A stretch of 64,000 nt of DNA, from assembly GCF_954871325.1 (NCBI RefSeq), contig NC_088777.1, positions 28,311,366 through 28,375,365 on the forward strand, written 5' to 3'. The notes under the pieces were generated by a model. That model ran no database searches. It was not told the DNA's origin and worked only from the letters and a program-made list of their open reading frames with translations. Below are positions 1 to 23,362 of this stretch, one piece after another; position 1 is the stretch's first letter, and each line of letters begins with the position of its first letter. The position numbers and the translations under genes were made by a program. The stretch comes from Gordionus sp. m RMFG-2023. Lineage: Eukaryota; Nematomorpha; Gordioida; Chordodea; Parachordodidae.

Positions 1-2760
1 GAAATTTACTTTATTACAATTCGCAAAAATGTAGGTTTTGCGTTTTGGCGTACATTTTATAATAACAATGCATCACTTATTTAAATTGGAGCGGGATTTT
101 TAATTTTACAAAAAATACGGAATATAACCTGAAACAGAAAAAATCCTAGCCTTTAATTATAAAAAGTATTAAAAAAAGCAAACCAATTTATTTTTAAAAG
201 GGTTTCTAGCGTCAAACGGTAATTTGATCAATTTATAAGATACCTTTTTAAATGGATCACTTGCAGAAAAATGAACATACAAAAATATAAATTTCGACTA
301 CAAGCTTTGTTAAAATTGAAAAGCATTTTTATGGCTTAAATTAAATGTGAGACCGAAAAAAATCTTATAATAAATTTTTAACTAAAACAAAATTTATGAG
401 TACATTTAAAAATAATATTATTCGAATATTTTACTATTTGAATAATATTCATGAATAAAATGAAATTATTCGAATAACCAAAATTTAATCAATTTGATTA
501 TGTATATAAAATCGAAAATATTTAAATCCTATCGAATATCAAATATTCGGTAGAGCACTAGCCAATACTATTTGATTTCGATACTGCCAATTTTAATTTT
601 TATGATTAATTTTTTATTTAAATTATTTTTTGATGCTTTTTTTGTTTATTATGAAAACCATTTTTTTAAAAAAAAATCATTTTTAATTTAAAAATGCAAA
701 TTAATCAACTTATATTATTAAATTACTTGTATACACACACATACATCAAAATTTAGAAAATAAAACTTGAATTAATTATAAAATCTTTTTTTTATATACT
801 AATAAAATATCAATATTAAATTTAATAATGATAAATTATTTAAATGATATATCTAGGGTTGTACCGATATCACTTTTTGGAGGCCGATCCTATCCTATAT
901 TCCCGATATTAAATTGATATCGGCCGATTACCGATCTGATATCATATCTAATTTTGTATTCTGTAAAAATACCAATGGTTTTAATTTGTAATATACTTTT
1001 TATTAGTATAACATCTATAATTTAATTATACCATAACTTATGTCATTTAAATATATTATAATAATCAATTATAGTTTATATTCAATTCTATTGCAATTCT
1101 AAAAGTATTTAAAATATTTTTATTGTTAAATCGCTTTTATATAATAAGTAACAACATTATTCTATTTTTCTCGCGATAGCTAACTTATTTTCGGTTTGTG
1201 GCTTGATCACTAACGGTATATTTTTGGTCACAATTTTATTAATACGCGATTTTATACACATAAATAAATTATCGCTTCAAAAATACCGCACAATAAAATG
1301 TTATATCTTTTTAGCTAGCGTTAAAATATTTTAAATAAGAAAACGTTTATCAAGGCCCAAGAAACAATTATTATGATTATTATCAATTTGCATGATTTGA
1401 AAGATAAAATATACCAAATATTGGTATAAAAAAATAAAAATTGTACAAAATGGTAAGTTTTTACTTTATATAAATTATTGTGATAAATAATTTTAAAATT
1501 AAAAATCAAAAGAACGGAACACCTATAATTTTTAAAGTTTTAGTTATTAAAATACTCTTTTATATGTAGGAATGAATCGCCTATAAAATCCTGAGAATCA
1601 GTGTCGACTCTGATTTTAAGTTTTATTGCATCGCTAATTTTATTATATTAGCTCTGAAAGTTCCATTTTTAATATTTTGTTAAACTCAAAATTGGCATCT
1701 TTCCCTAACTAAAAATCGGTGAATCTTCATTGTAGAAGTTTTTAAAATAATTTTTCGGCACGGCTCGTAAAATAGTTTAAATGCTACACGGCCCGAAAAT
1801 CTTTTTTACGCAGGTCGGATTGCGGGGAACCCTAACCCCAATTTTATTTTTTGCCATTTATTTGGGTGATACATGCAAATTTTAACAGACATGAACTCAA
1901 GAAAATATTTTTGAACAGATAAAGAAAGGAAGAAGGGTATTATTTATTTTAAGGCTCATCATTATATTTTTGTTGTTTCAAAAAAAAACAAGGTGTTAAA
2001 ATAAAAAAAATATCCTTCCCTCTTCCAACAAATACACCCCCATTCCCCCCTTTTTCAAGTGTAAAGTATTGATTTTCCCAGATGTTTTTGAATGGATTTT
2101 TTTACAATGTGATGATGACGTTTGTAAAAAAAATTCTTTTTTTTTGGGGGGTGGGGGGGGGGGTGGGAGGAAGGGGCTATATTTTATAAAATTATCGAGG
2201 TTATCATATTTATAATGAATTTGTAATTTATTTGTGGGCGAGTTTTCATCTTAGAGAGGTTTTTTAATTATCTTTAATTTAGAATATTCCCTGGATTATC
2301 ATTATAAAAGGCAATTTAAAGATTTGAACAAACATCTTCTCAATCCCAATATCAAAAAAACTTATGGTTTTCTTTTTTAAGGTTTAAGGAATTTGATATC
2401 GACGATATATTTTTATGATAAATTTAACCAGAAAATAAGCAAGGAAGAAAGAATCAAAGATAGAAACTAAGCAATAAAGCACTCAACATTCGCAGGACAA
2501 TAATTTTTTATGAGTTTAAAACAATCTAAACTATTTATTATAAAAGTAAATGCTTTAAATCGCAGGAATCATTTTTAACTGATCTAGATCTAATTTAAAA
2601 AATTGTGTTTAATAAATGAGATAGAATAAGACATTTAAAAATACGGTAGTTTTGTGATATTTGCATTCAGCCCCTTAGGAGGTCTTAGCGCCTTATTACC
2701 TTGTTTTAGCACTATGTAGGTTATCTGATTTTTTTTTATTCAGCGAAAATTTTCTTCAAA
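1..2760. other. Intergenic, no gene seen
   Basis: No coding exon could be supported on either strand. The stretch holds fragments of the same terminal sequences seen in later elements: an inverted TTCGAATA-rich patch at about 415-560, a GATATCGGCCGAT patch at about 855-945, and a G-homopolymer run near 2145-2175. These look like worn ends of DNA transposons. Confidence 0.6.
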
Positions 2761-2764
2761 AAAC

Positions 2765-3010
2765 ATTATCGCGAATGCATTGCCGCAAATATCGAATGCA
2801 GCAAAAATGTATTACTGCGAATACATTACAACAGTGAAATATAATCACAAATGTATTATATTGAATACATTAAAACAGCTAATGTATTGAGCCGAAAGTA
2901 TTATCCCGAATGCATTTACACAAATATGTTAAGCGAAGACATTTTTTACCATTTTTTCGCGAATATGTTACCGCAATTGCATCACGGCGAATCTATTACC
3001 TTCATTTTCT
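2765..3010. repeat. Degenerate minisatellite (GCGAATGCATTA-like), left arm
   Basis: Short units of roughly 20 bp built on CGCGAATGCATTACCG and CGCAAATA follow one another with heavy variation. The same units appear in the opposite orientation at 3810-4230, so the two blocks form an imperfect inverted pair about 0.8 kb apart. No coding potential is claimed. Confidence 0.6.
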
Positions 3011-3809
3011 TCCCACGACAATTATCTCACTGGTAAATTTGAAATTGAAAATTACAATGCGTAACTAAATACATATTCACTTTATGCTGTAACTTACATT
3101 CAAATTACATGTTTTTACCGCGATCGAGAATGCAATATGGCAAAGAATAACATTTTTATTTAGGCTATAGCAATTATTCATTTTATTTTATTAACGGTAT
3201 GAAAAAGTGTTTAATTATATTTTTTAATTATAAATTTTGATCAAGCGGCACAGTTCAAAAATAAGATTTCAGCTCAGCTCGATCCTAAGAATAATTTTCG
3301 GTCGGGCTCGAGCCGAAATAAATTAAATTTGCAGGGCGATAAGACCAGGTATATTTAAGGATACCTTGGATATGAAGCGTGTAGAGGTGAGAAGATCATG
3401 CTATTGACTAGAAATGAGATTATTCGATGAAAGAGATAAAAACAAGACATTTAAAGTGAATAATTGCCGTAGCAAGCCTTCGCAATGAGAAAAGAGATTC
3501 TTAGGGTTGGCCTTTTCACAGATCTCCATATCCCTATTTTTTTAAATTTTTTTTTTATATTTTGCTAAATAGGTTAGAGTATAGAAGTAGACTATTTGAA
3601 GAACATTTTTAGGAAAAACTGACATGATGGGGCCAGCACTCCCAAAAGTTAACAAATTATCGTTTTCGAAATATCATATGATTTACATATTAAATGCACA
3701 AGTATCATAAAAGAAATTTTAACAATTTATATCAACCATTTGTCATTAATGACTAAATTTCTAAAAATCGTGATAGTGCATTTGTGGTAATATATATTGT
3801 AATAATGTT

Positions 3810-4230
3810 TTTGAGGAAATACATTCGCTGCGTTTTGGCGGTAATATATTCGCTATTGTGCATTTGCCATAATGTTTTCGCTGTAATGCATTTGCTGTAA
3901 TCCATTCGATATTGCTTCCGCGGTAATACATTCCCTGTTATGCATTTGCAATATTGCTTCGCGATAATATATCCACCAAATGCAATAACTATAATGTTTT
4001 CGCGTTACAGCCATGCATTGACAATATTGTTTTCGATTGGTAATACAATAATGTATTCGCAGTAATATATTCGAATAATTTTTTCGCCGTAATATCCGCC
4101 ATGATGTTCGTGGTAATGGAGTGAGATATTGCTTTCGCGGTAATCTATATAATGCATTGTTATGTTTTCGCATAACATTAGCGATAATGTTTTCTGTAAT
4201 ATATTCGCTAAAATACATTCCTGGAAAAAA
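3810..4230. repeat. Degenerate minisatellite (TAATGCATTCGC-like), right arm
   Basis: This block holds about 20 units such as GTAATACATTCGC and GTAATGTTTTCGC, the reverse complement of the units at 2765-3010. A 143-codon open frame on the minus strand lies in it but only follows the repeat. The pair may be the long ends of an unclassified foldback element. Confidence 0.6.
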
Positions 4231-4669
4231 AATTTTTACGGTAATTACGTGATACGTCTTTTCTTTCTCCCTTTCATATTTCATTTATTTATTTTATTCC
4301 CTTTTTTTTTATTTAGGTCTTTATTTCTTTATTTCTCACTTTAATAAGAAAATTCGTCCATTTAAAAAAACATTTATATTGATTTGATATTTGATTTGTA
4401 AATTTTATAGTGTGTAAATAATAGGTTATATTGCTATTTTTTAAAAAAAATTATATATAGCTATTTAAAAACAAATAGGTATTGCTATTTTTAATGAAAT
4501 TTTATGACGTCTTAAAATTCCTATAAAATTTATTTTTGTTTTACATTGTCGTCAATGACTTTTTGTCTTCTCATTTAAATCAATTATATATTAAAATGAG
4601 AATCAGAAGGTTCTATCTAAACAAATCATAGTATTGTTTATTAACATTGGTTGATTTGATTTTATATCC

Positions 4670-4970
4670 CTGTTAGAGATCTGCAAATCCCTACCAGTTA
4701 AGAATTTTTGCACAATTTACTCGGCCCAGCCCAGCTCATTAAATTATTTTCCGACCCATCCCGTTATAATTTTTTATACGATTTTATTTTTAATATTTAT
4801 ATCTAAATTTTCCCAAGGTCAATTAAAGCTCTTATATCTCTTCTCTATGGATCAATTTATACATCAACCATTTTATGAATCATCTGTTTGATATTTATAT
4901 CATATTTATTCTATCATATCATTAATAACGTTTAATTTTTGGTGAATTTACTATATTAATTATAGTGGAG
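4670..4970. repeat. Interspersed repeat, copy 1
   Basis: A GGCCCAGCCC-type patch is followed by an A+T-rich body ending in TGGTGAATTTACTATATTAA. The same order and much of the same sequence recur at 18690-19000 inside a MEF2 intron. This copy is cut at about 4970 by a GATATCGGCCGAT-type element. Confidence 0.5.
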
Positions 4971-5175
4971 GGGGGGGGGTGTATCGATACCACTTTTTGT
5001 ACACCGATCTGATATAAATTGATATCGGCCGATTACCGATCCCATCCGATATCATTGATTTTGTATTTTGTAAACATACTAATCATTTTAATTTTTAATG
5101 CATACATCTACTCATCTCATACTTTTTAATATAATATCTACAATTTAACAAAATAAATCATTTATAAATATTATA

Positions 5176-7385
5176 TTGGGAAAAGTACCAAAGACTTAAA
5201 TCCCAATTAAACTTAGGAAAGTCCCAATCCAAAAAAGAAATGGTCCGTTCAAAAAAGGAAATGTATCAATCAAAAAAGGAAAATGTCCGATCAAAAAAGC
5301 AAAAGATTCCTGATTTCATAAATAGGAAAATCGTTATTTTATAAAAAAAATTTACTGTTTTAATAATCCTGAAATCAGGGATGTGAACCCTTTGACAGAA
5401 AAAAGGGTCCAGGTCTGGGTTCGGGTACAGGAATAAAATTTGAAAGGACCCGGGTTCGGGTCCGGGTTCAGGGAACATAAAATAATGACTCAAAAAAGAT
5501 TTTTTTTTCATTAATTTATTATTATACTTCAATATATACATATTTTTAATTTACAAATGAAAAATTTAAAAATGAAATAATTTATATTTTAAATGTTTTA
5601 TTCTCGCACAATCATAATATCTTCTAAAATATCATCCTTGAGATTTTCACGTAAAGTAGACAATATATATTTCAAAGATGAAAATTCACGTTCTACCCAT
5701 GCCTTAAAATAGATAGTTATCTTTATAAAATTATTGTACTTGTGTCGCCAGTACAGTCATGAAGATTCTAGATAAGATATATAATTCTGGATATGAAGAA
5801 TTTTCTTCCCAGAATTTTAAAATATATATATCCTTATTTATTCTCAAAACTTCTGAGAACTTTACTATTAAAGATGCAATATGCATTTTTTGATCCTCCT
5901 TTCTATCTGATGATAATTTGATTTTTTTTTCTCTATCTAAAAATAAAATTTCAAGATCATCATTGTTGCTATGATTATTATATCACTACAACCAATAGGT
6001 ATTGTCGTAGCCTCCAATATATTGTAAATAATGGAGTTTCGCTTATGCCATAAATCTTTAAGATGGTCTTTAGCTATTTATTTTTGCTTAATACTCAATA
6101 AAACTTGATTTAGAGGGTCTAAATATATAGAAGCGTATACAACACTATTTTGCAAATATTGTTGCTCTAGAATTTTCATGTTTTCTAATATTTCATATAA
6201 AAAGGACTGTAAATTTTTCTAAATCTAATCGGCATCTAATCCATATGCCTTAAAATCAAATACACATAATTGTTCTGATTGTAATCTTAATATTGTTATT
6301 TTTAAAAGAACTAATACACTAGTAAGGTCTTTTATTTGGCACCAATCATCTTCCTACAAAATGACTTCACATGCTCCTATAATAAAATACAGAAATCTTT
6401 CAAACTTAATAATCATTCTAGCATCATACAAATTAAGGACCAACGTTCATTTAAATTAAAATATTATTACTTGTACTACAAAATAATTCACTTTCAAAAT
6501 AATCAACTTATTTCTATAACATAGCATATTAAAGAATTTACATAATAAAATATTTTTACACTAGAAAATAATTTACGATATCAATCTCTAAATATCTAGG
6601 AAGAAAATGAAAGAAAAACGTGAAGATAAAATAAATGATTCCACAAAAAAATTTAATAAAATTTATATTATTTTTTAAAAAAATATTTTTATTTTTAAAA
6701 TTTTTTATGACACTTAGAACCCTTGGACCCTCCACTTTTAAAAAGGTTTCGGGTTTACGAGGGTTCAGGAGGGTCCGGGTCCATTCGGGTTCACATCCCT
6801 GCCTGAAATGTGATTATTTGGCATTTTTCTATAATTTTTGGTTATTTTTAATTTTCTTTCTTGGTTTATTTCATTTTTTAGCGATCTCTTTTTAATTTTA
6901 TGCCATTTTTAATATATTTTTGTATTCTCCATTTTTTTTCATTTTTGAATAATTTTTTTTTATCTTCCTAGTTCTATTTTTCATTTTTTTAAAAAATATT
7001 TCTTTATTTTCATTCATCTTTTTTCTACTCGCTAATTTTTTTATCATTTTTCATTTGTAACCTTCATTTTTAAATCAGCCACAGAGACTGAGCTTATGGA
7101 CTCGTAGGTGTCTGAATTATATGTAACTATTCAGTTTGATATTATAGTTAAAATTTATATTTTAAAATGATACTTTATTACTAAATGATTACTGTATTTC
7201 CCGCAATTGTAATAAGATAATGGTGAAAAAAGGAAAAAGAGAATTGAAGAAAGATGACAAGGAAAATAAATTTACTTGGAGGTAGAAGTCAAAAAGATAA
7301 ACTTCTTCCTTTTTTGATTGACGCTTTTTCTTTTTTATACCTTTTCCTTTTTTGATCGAAACTTTTCTTTTTTATAAATGAGAAA
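5176..7385. mobile_element. Older element with GATCAAAAAAGGAAAA subterminal repeats, interrupted by a hAT
   Basis: Repeats of the form GATCAAAAAAGGAAAA lie at 5220-5310 and, in reverse orientation, at 7290-7375. They flank a hAT copy (5376-6801). Similar repeats occur at 22926-23125. No transposase was recognised, and the outer limits are approximate. I infer a non-autonomous element, because the repeated motifs sit at both edges in inverted orientation. Confidence 0.4.
5376..6801 (-). mobile_element. hAT transposon relic with exact 8-bp target duplication
   Basis: The ends are CAGGGATGTGAACCC and its inverse GGGTTCACATCCCTG, flanked on both sides by CCTGAAAT (5368-5375 and 6802-6809). On the minus strand, about 5710-5602, the frame reads AWVEREFSSLKYILSTLREN and continues to a stop. 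This is the hAT C-terminal dimerisation region. The rest of the transposase is decayed or missing. G+C-rich CCCGGGTTCGGGT-type repeats sit just inside each end. Confidence 0.85.
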
Positions 7386-8072
7386 CCCTGTATATATATA
7401 TATATATTATTTTAAATGCTTTAACTTAAATTTAAAATTAAAAAAAAACTAAAGCAGATAATGCAATGCGCTTTTTGCGCCTCTAAATGCTCCAAATATA
7501 AATTTTCTTTGATTTAATGTAAACAGGGACTAATGGATTTTGAGAAAATGGATAGAATCAGGGCGATATATACCGCAACGGTTCTAAAATTGCCGGAAAG
7601 AATATTTATATGCAAATTTAAAAATTTTTTATCACTATATTTAAATAACTAAGTATATAATTATCAAAAATTATCTCTTTGATATTCTACGTAAAAGTAA
7701 AACTTGAGCATGGATAAATATACTCACATGGCTTAAAGGAAATACAATAATATATCTATTATAAAAAATATTTGCAGCGTGGATATTTCAAAAATCGAAC
7801 ACAAATATGATTTCTTTAATAGGCCCATGTCGGATTAGCTAATCCATACATTCAAATGAATTTAAAATGTTTTAGTTTATGTTAAGGATATACCGATATT
7901 TTTATCTAATCGGGCCTAATTCCTCTTTTTTTAAACATCGGCGATCGGCCGATATTATTAAATTTTCCGATCCGATAAAATGTCTTAATTTGGAAATTTT
8001 ATAGCATTGATATTTAATTTTTTAACATTTAAGAAAATTCATTTATTAAATTTTAAGAACATTCTTATATCA

Positions 8073-8686
8073 GTTTGACTAAACTACGAATGCCTAGGTA
8101 AACTGCAAATGCTTAGGTAAAATTTTTGATATATTCTTTATTAATTGGAGAGAGATTTATTTTCCTATATAAAATTATCAGAATATTCAATAATAAAGGA
8201 ATATAATATCCTTTTATCTCATATTAAATAGTGTAAACCTTTAATGTAATTATATTAAAAATAATTATAATTACATTTTAAATTTCAATATAATTAAATC
8301 CGTAAGTTGGCATATTATTTATTTAAATTAATTATATCATAAGAAAATGAGAGTATATATCAAAAATTTTTACCTAAACATTTTCAGTTTACCTTGGCAT
8401 TTGCAGTTTACCTAGGCATTTGCAGTTTAGTCAAACACCTTTTTAAGTAATAATATAATATGATTTTAAATTTAATAAAACAAAAAATAATTTTAAATTT
8501 TTTTTCATAAAATAATCATACACCAACTTGCGTATTTAATATCATTGAAATTTAAAAGTAATTATAATTATTTTAATAAAATTATATTATTAAAGGATTT
8601 AAACTTTTATGAGATAAAAGGAAATAAAATTATTTTTTTACCTAAGCATTTGCAGTTTACCTTGGCATTTGCAGTTTAGCCCAAAC
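8073..8686. mobile_element. Foldback MITE, partly duplicated head to head
   Basis: GTTTGACTAAACT-type ends followed by AATGCCTAGGTAAACTGCAAATG occur at 8073 and, inverted, at about 8380-8436 and 8640-8686. The interior at 8140-8350 recurs inverted at 8455-8640. The structure is one complete element plus a second inverted part sharing the middle end. No protein is encoded. Confidence 0.6.
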
Positions 8687-8925
8687 CCTTCTTATATATT
8701 TGAAGTGATAAATTTTAAAAAGCTAAATAAATTATTAAAAATATGCAAAAATAATAATAGAACACATAATTTATTTTTATAGGGTGTTTATTATTTTAAA
8801 ACTAAATGATCTTAAAAAAATTTGCAACAATTTACATCTATCATGAATAAGAAAGAATTTTGGAGATTACAACGATTTTGTTATATAAATAAGGTTTATG
8901 AATATTAAACTTATTTAAAAACGAA

Positions 8926-9105
8926 TACGAATCGATTAATGAATTATTAACGAATTGAATAATTTACTATTCATAATTATACTAATCGAATAATTATACT
9001 ATTCGTATCATACGAATGCGAATAGTAAAATGAATTATTCGATTGGTTCAAAAGAATCGAATACGAAATTAATTGTTCGATTTGTATTTGTTTTTGAATA
9101 GGTAA
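8926..9105. repeat. A+T-rich inverted repeat (ACGAATACGAATCG)
   Basis: AAACGAATACGAATCGATTA at the left pairs with AATTGTTCGATTTGTATTTG at the right, with further TTCGAAT-type steps between. It looks like a small foldback element. A weaker relative lies at 415-560. Confidence 0.45.
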
Positions 9106-10742
9106 TGAACATTTATATTTTTTAGATTGATAAATAAGCTAATATAATAAGATCATTAAAATTTGATAGTAGTATATTTTAAATGACTTATGTTATGGTA
9201 TGGTCGATTTATGTGATCTTATACAAATTCTTATCTTAACAATATTTCCTAAAGTCCAATGCACTTCAAATAAGTACATGACTTCAGTTCAGATTACATT
9301 TTAATCTCCCAAGTTTTAATTATTATTTTTTTAATATAATTTCGAGCCCATTTTCATACCTTTATTATTTTAATTTGGCATTTATATAATATCAATGCTA
9401 AATATAAATGTATTTTCTAGGCACATTAAATTCTTAAAAGTTCAATTTTTATTAAGAATTTTTAAAAAATTGTTTGATATAACACACAGCCAAAATTCTG
9501 AAAAGTTCAATAAATTCTGGAAATAGATATTACTCAGAATTCTTTTAAAAAATTAACCCAGTCACAAAACAGTTCAGAAGAGTCTCCTAACGTGTTTTCA
9601 ATTGAATGAAAATGTTTAGAATTAAGAAAACGATATTTTTTCAGGAAACCTCCAGTACTTTACCAAAACAGGAATAGAGGAATTTTTTGGCCGGAATGAA
9701 ATAAAAACATTAAATATCTTTCGAGTCCCTAATATGAGTCTTATTCTATCCTTCTAATTGAAAGATTTTTGTGAGTCTTATTCTTTCCCTTTTATTGAAG
9801 GATTTTTTTAAAGTTATTTAGCCAAGCATCCATTAAGATATCGAATATATAAAATAGTTAGTTATGTATTTCTTTGCTTAAAAAAAATATGAATGGGGTT
9901 TCTCTTCTTATAATGCTCAGAATAGAGAAGTTTTCTCTATACATAAAATACTGCTTTAAAATATATATTGATAATTATTGCTTATAAATACTTAAAATTT
10001 TAAAATATTTTTTAACCCTAATCTTTTATAAAATTTGAACCATTTATTAACAAAAATAAAAAGATAAAAACATGCCTTAGTTGGCTTATTTTTTAAAATA
10101 TTTTTACATCTTTAATTGATGAACTGGGGAGTTCAATATAATACCTTAACTTTCATTGTTTTTTATCCTCAAATAATCATATTTTTATTCTAAAAAATTT
10201 ATGTTTTTTCACTGACAATTCATAAAAAAACCTGATTCTATTTTTAGATCTTTTTTGAGCTATTAATTTTTTAAAAATATGTTAAATCACACCACACAGC
10301 CCATTTTAAATTAAATCATTTTATTTATTAGGTATCAAAGATTGTGTAATGCAAGTACTCAACTAGTTTATAAGACTTTCTAGGAAGCTTGACATATATT
10401 CCCATAAAAAACTCGAAGTATAATGTGCACTTCGCTATACCAAATCGCCTTATCGGAAAAATTTCGTGATCCTTTACCCTATCACCTTAGCCTCTTTCAA
10501 TTAAAATTACACGCATATATCATAACACGTTCGAGAGTATAATTACAACATAGAATAGCCTTCTGTTAGATTATTCTTTAATTATAGTCAACACATAACT
10601 TCGGTACTAATATTTTGGACTTATATGAGATACCAATCCACTTCTCTTCTAATTAAAATTCTAGTGTTAAAAAAATAAATATAAAAAGTATCAAAAAACG
10701 TTTCTTAACGTTTCACGTTAATTGAAAACATAATTCTTATAT
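9106..10742. other. Upstream region of the MEF2 gene, no gene seen
   Basis: This is A+T-rich DNA without a supportable exon. It should include the MEF2 promoter and 5' UTR, but no specific promoter element could be called. The start codon at 10743 directly opens a canonical MADS N-terminus. Confidence 0.5.
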
Positions 10743-21131
<10,389 letters not shown>

Positions 21132-21181
21132 GCTAAAATTTTGAGTTTCCTCCAAAATCAAACAAACAAAATATTTGTTAT

Positions 21182-21187
21182 AATAAA
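21182..21187 (+). promoter_or_regulatory. Likely poly(A) signal of the MEF2 gene
   Basis: AATAAA begins 51 nt after the MEF2 stop codon and is the first canonical hexamer downstream. In such A+T-rich DNA the hexamer also occurs by chance, so the assignment rests on position. Confidence 0.4.
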
Positions 21188-22925
21188 TCACGATTTTTTT
21201 TGCCACCAATTCATAAGCCAAAAAAAATTATAACTAAAAATAAGAGTATACTTTATGTGAAATCTAAAATTGCAATTTGGTATCAACATTTTAACTACAG
21301 ATTACTAAACATACAGTTAAAATCATTTTTGTTGGTTTATGGTTGCCTTTACTCACCAATGTGTTTTATTGTATTTTATAAAATAGTGTAAATCCTCAAT
21401 CATGCTCTTATTAATTAAATTTAACGAAAGATACTCCAATTAATATTTAGTCAACTTATATAATAGGTCTTATAATTTGTGAACTTAAAGAATTTTATCC
21501 TACTTAGGGCCATTAATTAATTTTTAATTTGGTATTTCGATATCAGAATTATTTTTAATTTTTTTATAGATCTAGTCAATTATAATTTTTAAAAATAATT
21601 CAAAGGTGGTAGCAAAATATTATATTCTTTCTATACTGGTAATTTAATTATATATTTTTTTATAAAATATACATTGATATTAAATTTGAATTTTATTTTT
21701 CAATCAGGGATAATTTTTTTTAAACTAAACACCGCATCTTTTATCATATTAATTTTTTCCCCCTTAATCCTATTCTAGTCCATGACTTTTATCATGACCA
21801 TTAACTATAGTCATCATTACACATATCTCTATTAACTTTTGTGATACATCATAATTTATTATTTTACTATAATATCGACGCTTGAGCATTGGATGGATCT
21901 ATATCCTAATATTTCTCATTTTGAGATTTATAATAGATGTTTTTACGAATCATAATTTAATAAAATATTTTTAAAAAAGAGTTCTCCTTACTTTTTATTT
22001 TCTCTAGATAAAAAAGGTAATGGTTTCTATCAAAATTTTTAAATGATAGCTCATCTTTGGATAGTTGATTCCAATACTCAAGTCACGATGAATGATCTAT
22101 ATCGCCTTAATAGGGTTATCCAAGCTCATTTTTTTAAATCAAATCTATTATTTTGATATAAATTTTCTCTAAGTTTTCTATAGATAATTAGAAATTTTAT
22201 TTCTTGAATAATTGTAAAAAAAATTCTTTGCGAGATAAAAATTGTTTCGCTAAATTATACACTATTAATTACTTCAGGTTAATATTTTTTTAAAGTAAAT
22301 ATATATATACATATCCTATTTTATTAATGGTGTAGGTCCAATGACCAAATTATAAAAAAACATTTTTATCATTTTTGATTTATTTGAATTTTTATTATAA
22401 TTTAAAAAATTTGCCATGATTTTTTACCTAGAGATAATGTGATGTTTTTACTAATTTGAATTGTAATAATTAAATTATTTTTTTCTATTTATATAATATT
22501 ATTAAATACTAGAACAAAATAAATCGAAATTAAGAAAGAGGAAAATTGGAATAGAACTTATAGACGTAAAGAAAGTTGCCTCATCCCGGTGTAGTAAAAA
22601 ATAAAATATGTAAGAAATATGCTCTTAATAAATCTCATGATTATTCTTGATATGGATATAATTTAATGCGATTTTTCATGAATGTATAAGGTCGGCCAAT
22701 GAATGTAATTTAAATCAAACTTTAACAAAAATCGATTTTTTAAAGTGGAATTTTATATGAATAGGTAGATAACAATCGAGTAAATATTCTTAGCCATAAT
22801 AAATTTATGAATTATATTCGATTTTTAAATTTGGATTTTTATGTTTATAAATTTTTGCATTAGAAGTTTATCAAAATCTTAAATCGTAATTTACAGCCAT
22901 TCAAAAACGAAAAAAGTTCGACCAT
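21188..22925. other. Intergenic, no gene seen
   Basis: A+T-rich DNA downstream of MEF2 with no supportable exon or element ends. Confidence 0.5.
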
Positions 22926-23125
22926 ATTGGGAAAAGTCCGATTAAAAAAGTAAAAATTTTGATCAAAAAGGCAAAAGGTTCACTCTAAAAAAGTATAAAT
23001 ATCAAAGACTTAGAATAGGTTCCATCGAAAAATTAAAAAGATCTATCAAATAAAGAGTAAAGGAAAAATGTTCAAAAAAAGGAAAGGTGCAATTAAAAAA
23101 AGGAAAATTCTCTTCCCATTCATAA
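22926..23125. repeat. Array of GATCAAAAAAGGAAAA-type motifs
   Basis: The block begins ATTGGGAAAAGTCC and carries repeated ATCAAAAAGGCAAAA and AATTAAAAAAAGGAAAA steps. The left edge of the element at 5176-5310 begins the same way. It is probably a solitary end of that family. Confidence 0.45.
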
Positions 23126-23362
23126 AGCAAAATTGTTTGTTATTTATAATATTTTTAGAAATTAATTTTTGTCAATTATCCTAATATTTTATTTCTTTAT
23201 TATTCTTTAATTGTTGGCGGCAGATGCCGAAACGAGTTTGTTGTTTCGATTTTTCCTGTTTTCGGTATATTTAAAATGATTAAAAATATCTAAAATACAA
23301 AATTTTACATTTAAAAAAAGCAACTGATCCATGGATGGATAAGCAATTAGATTTGCATATTT

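Noticed and set aside
3853-4284. 143-codon open frame on the minus strand
   Set aside because: It follows the GTAATGCATTCGC minisatellite; composition and internal repetition are those of the repeat, not of a protein family.
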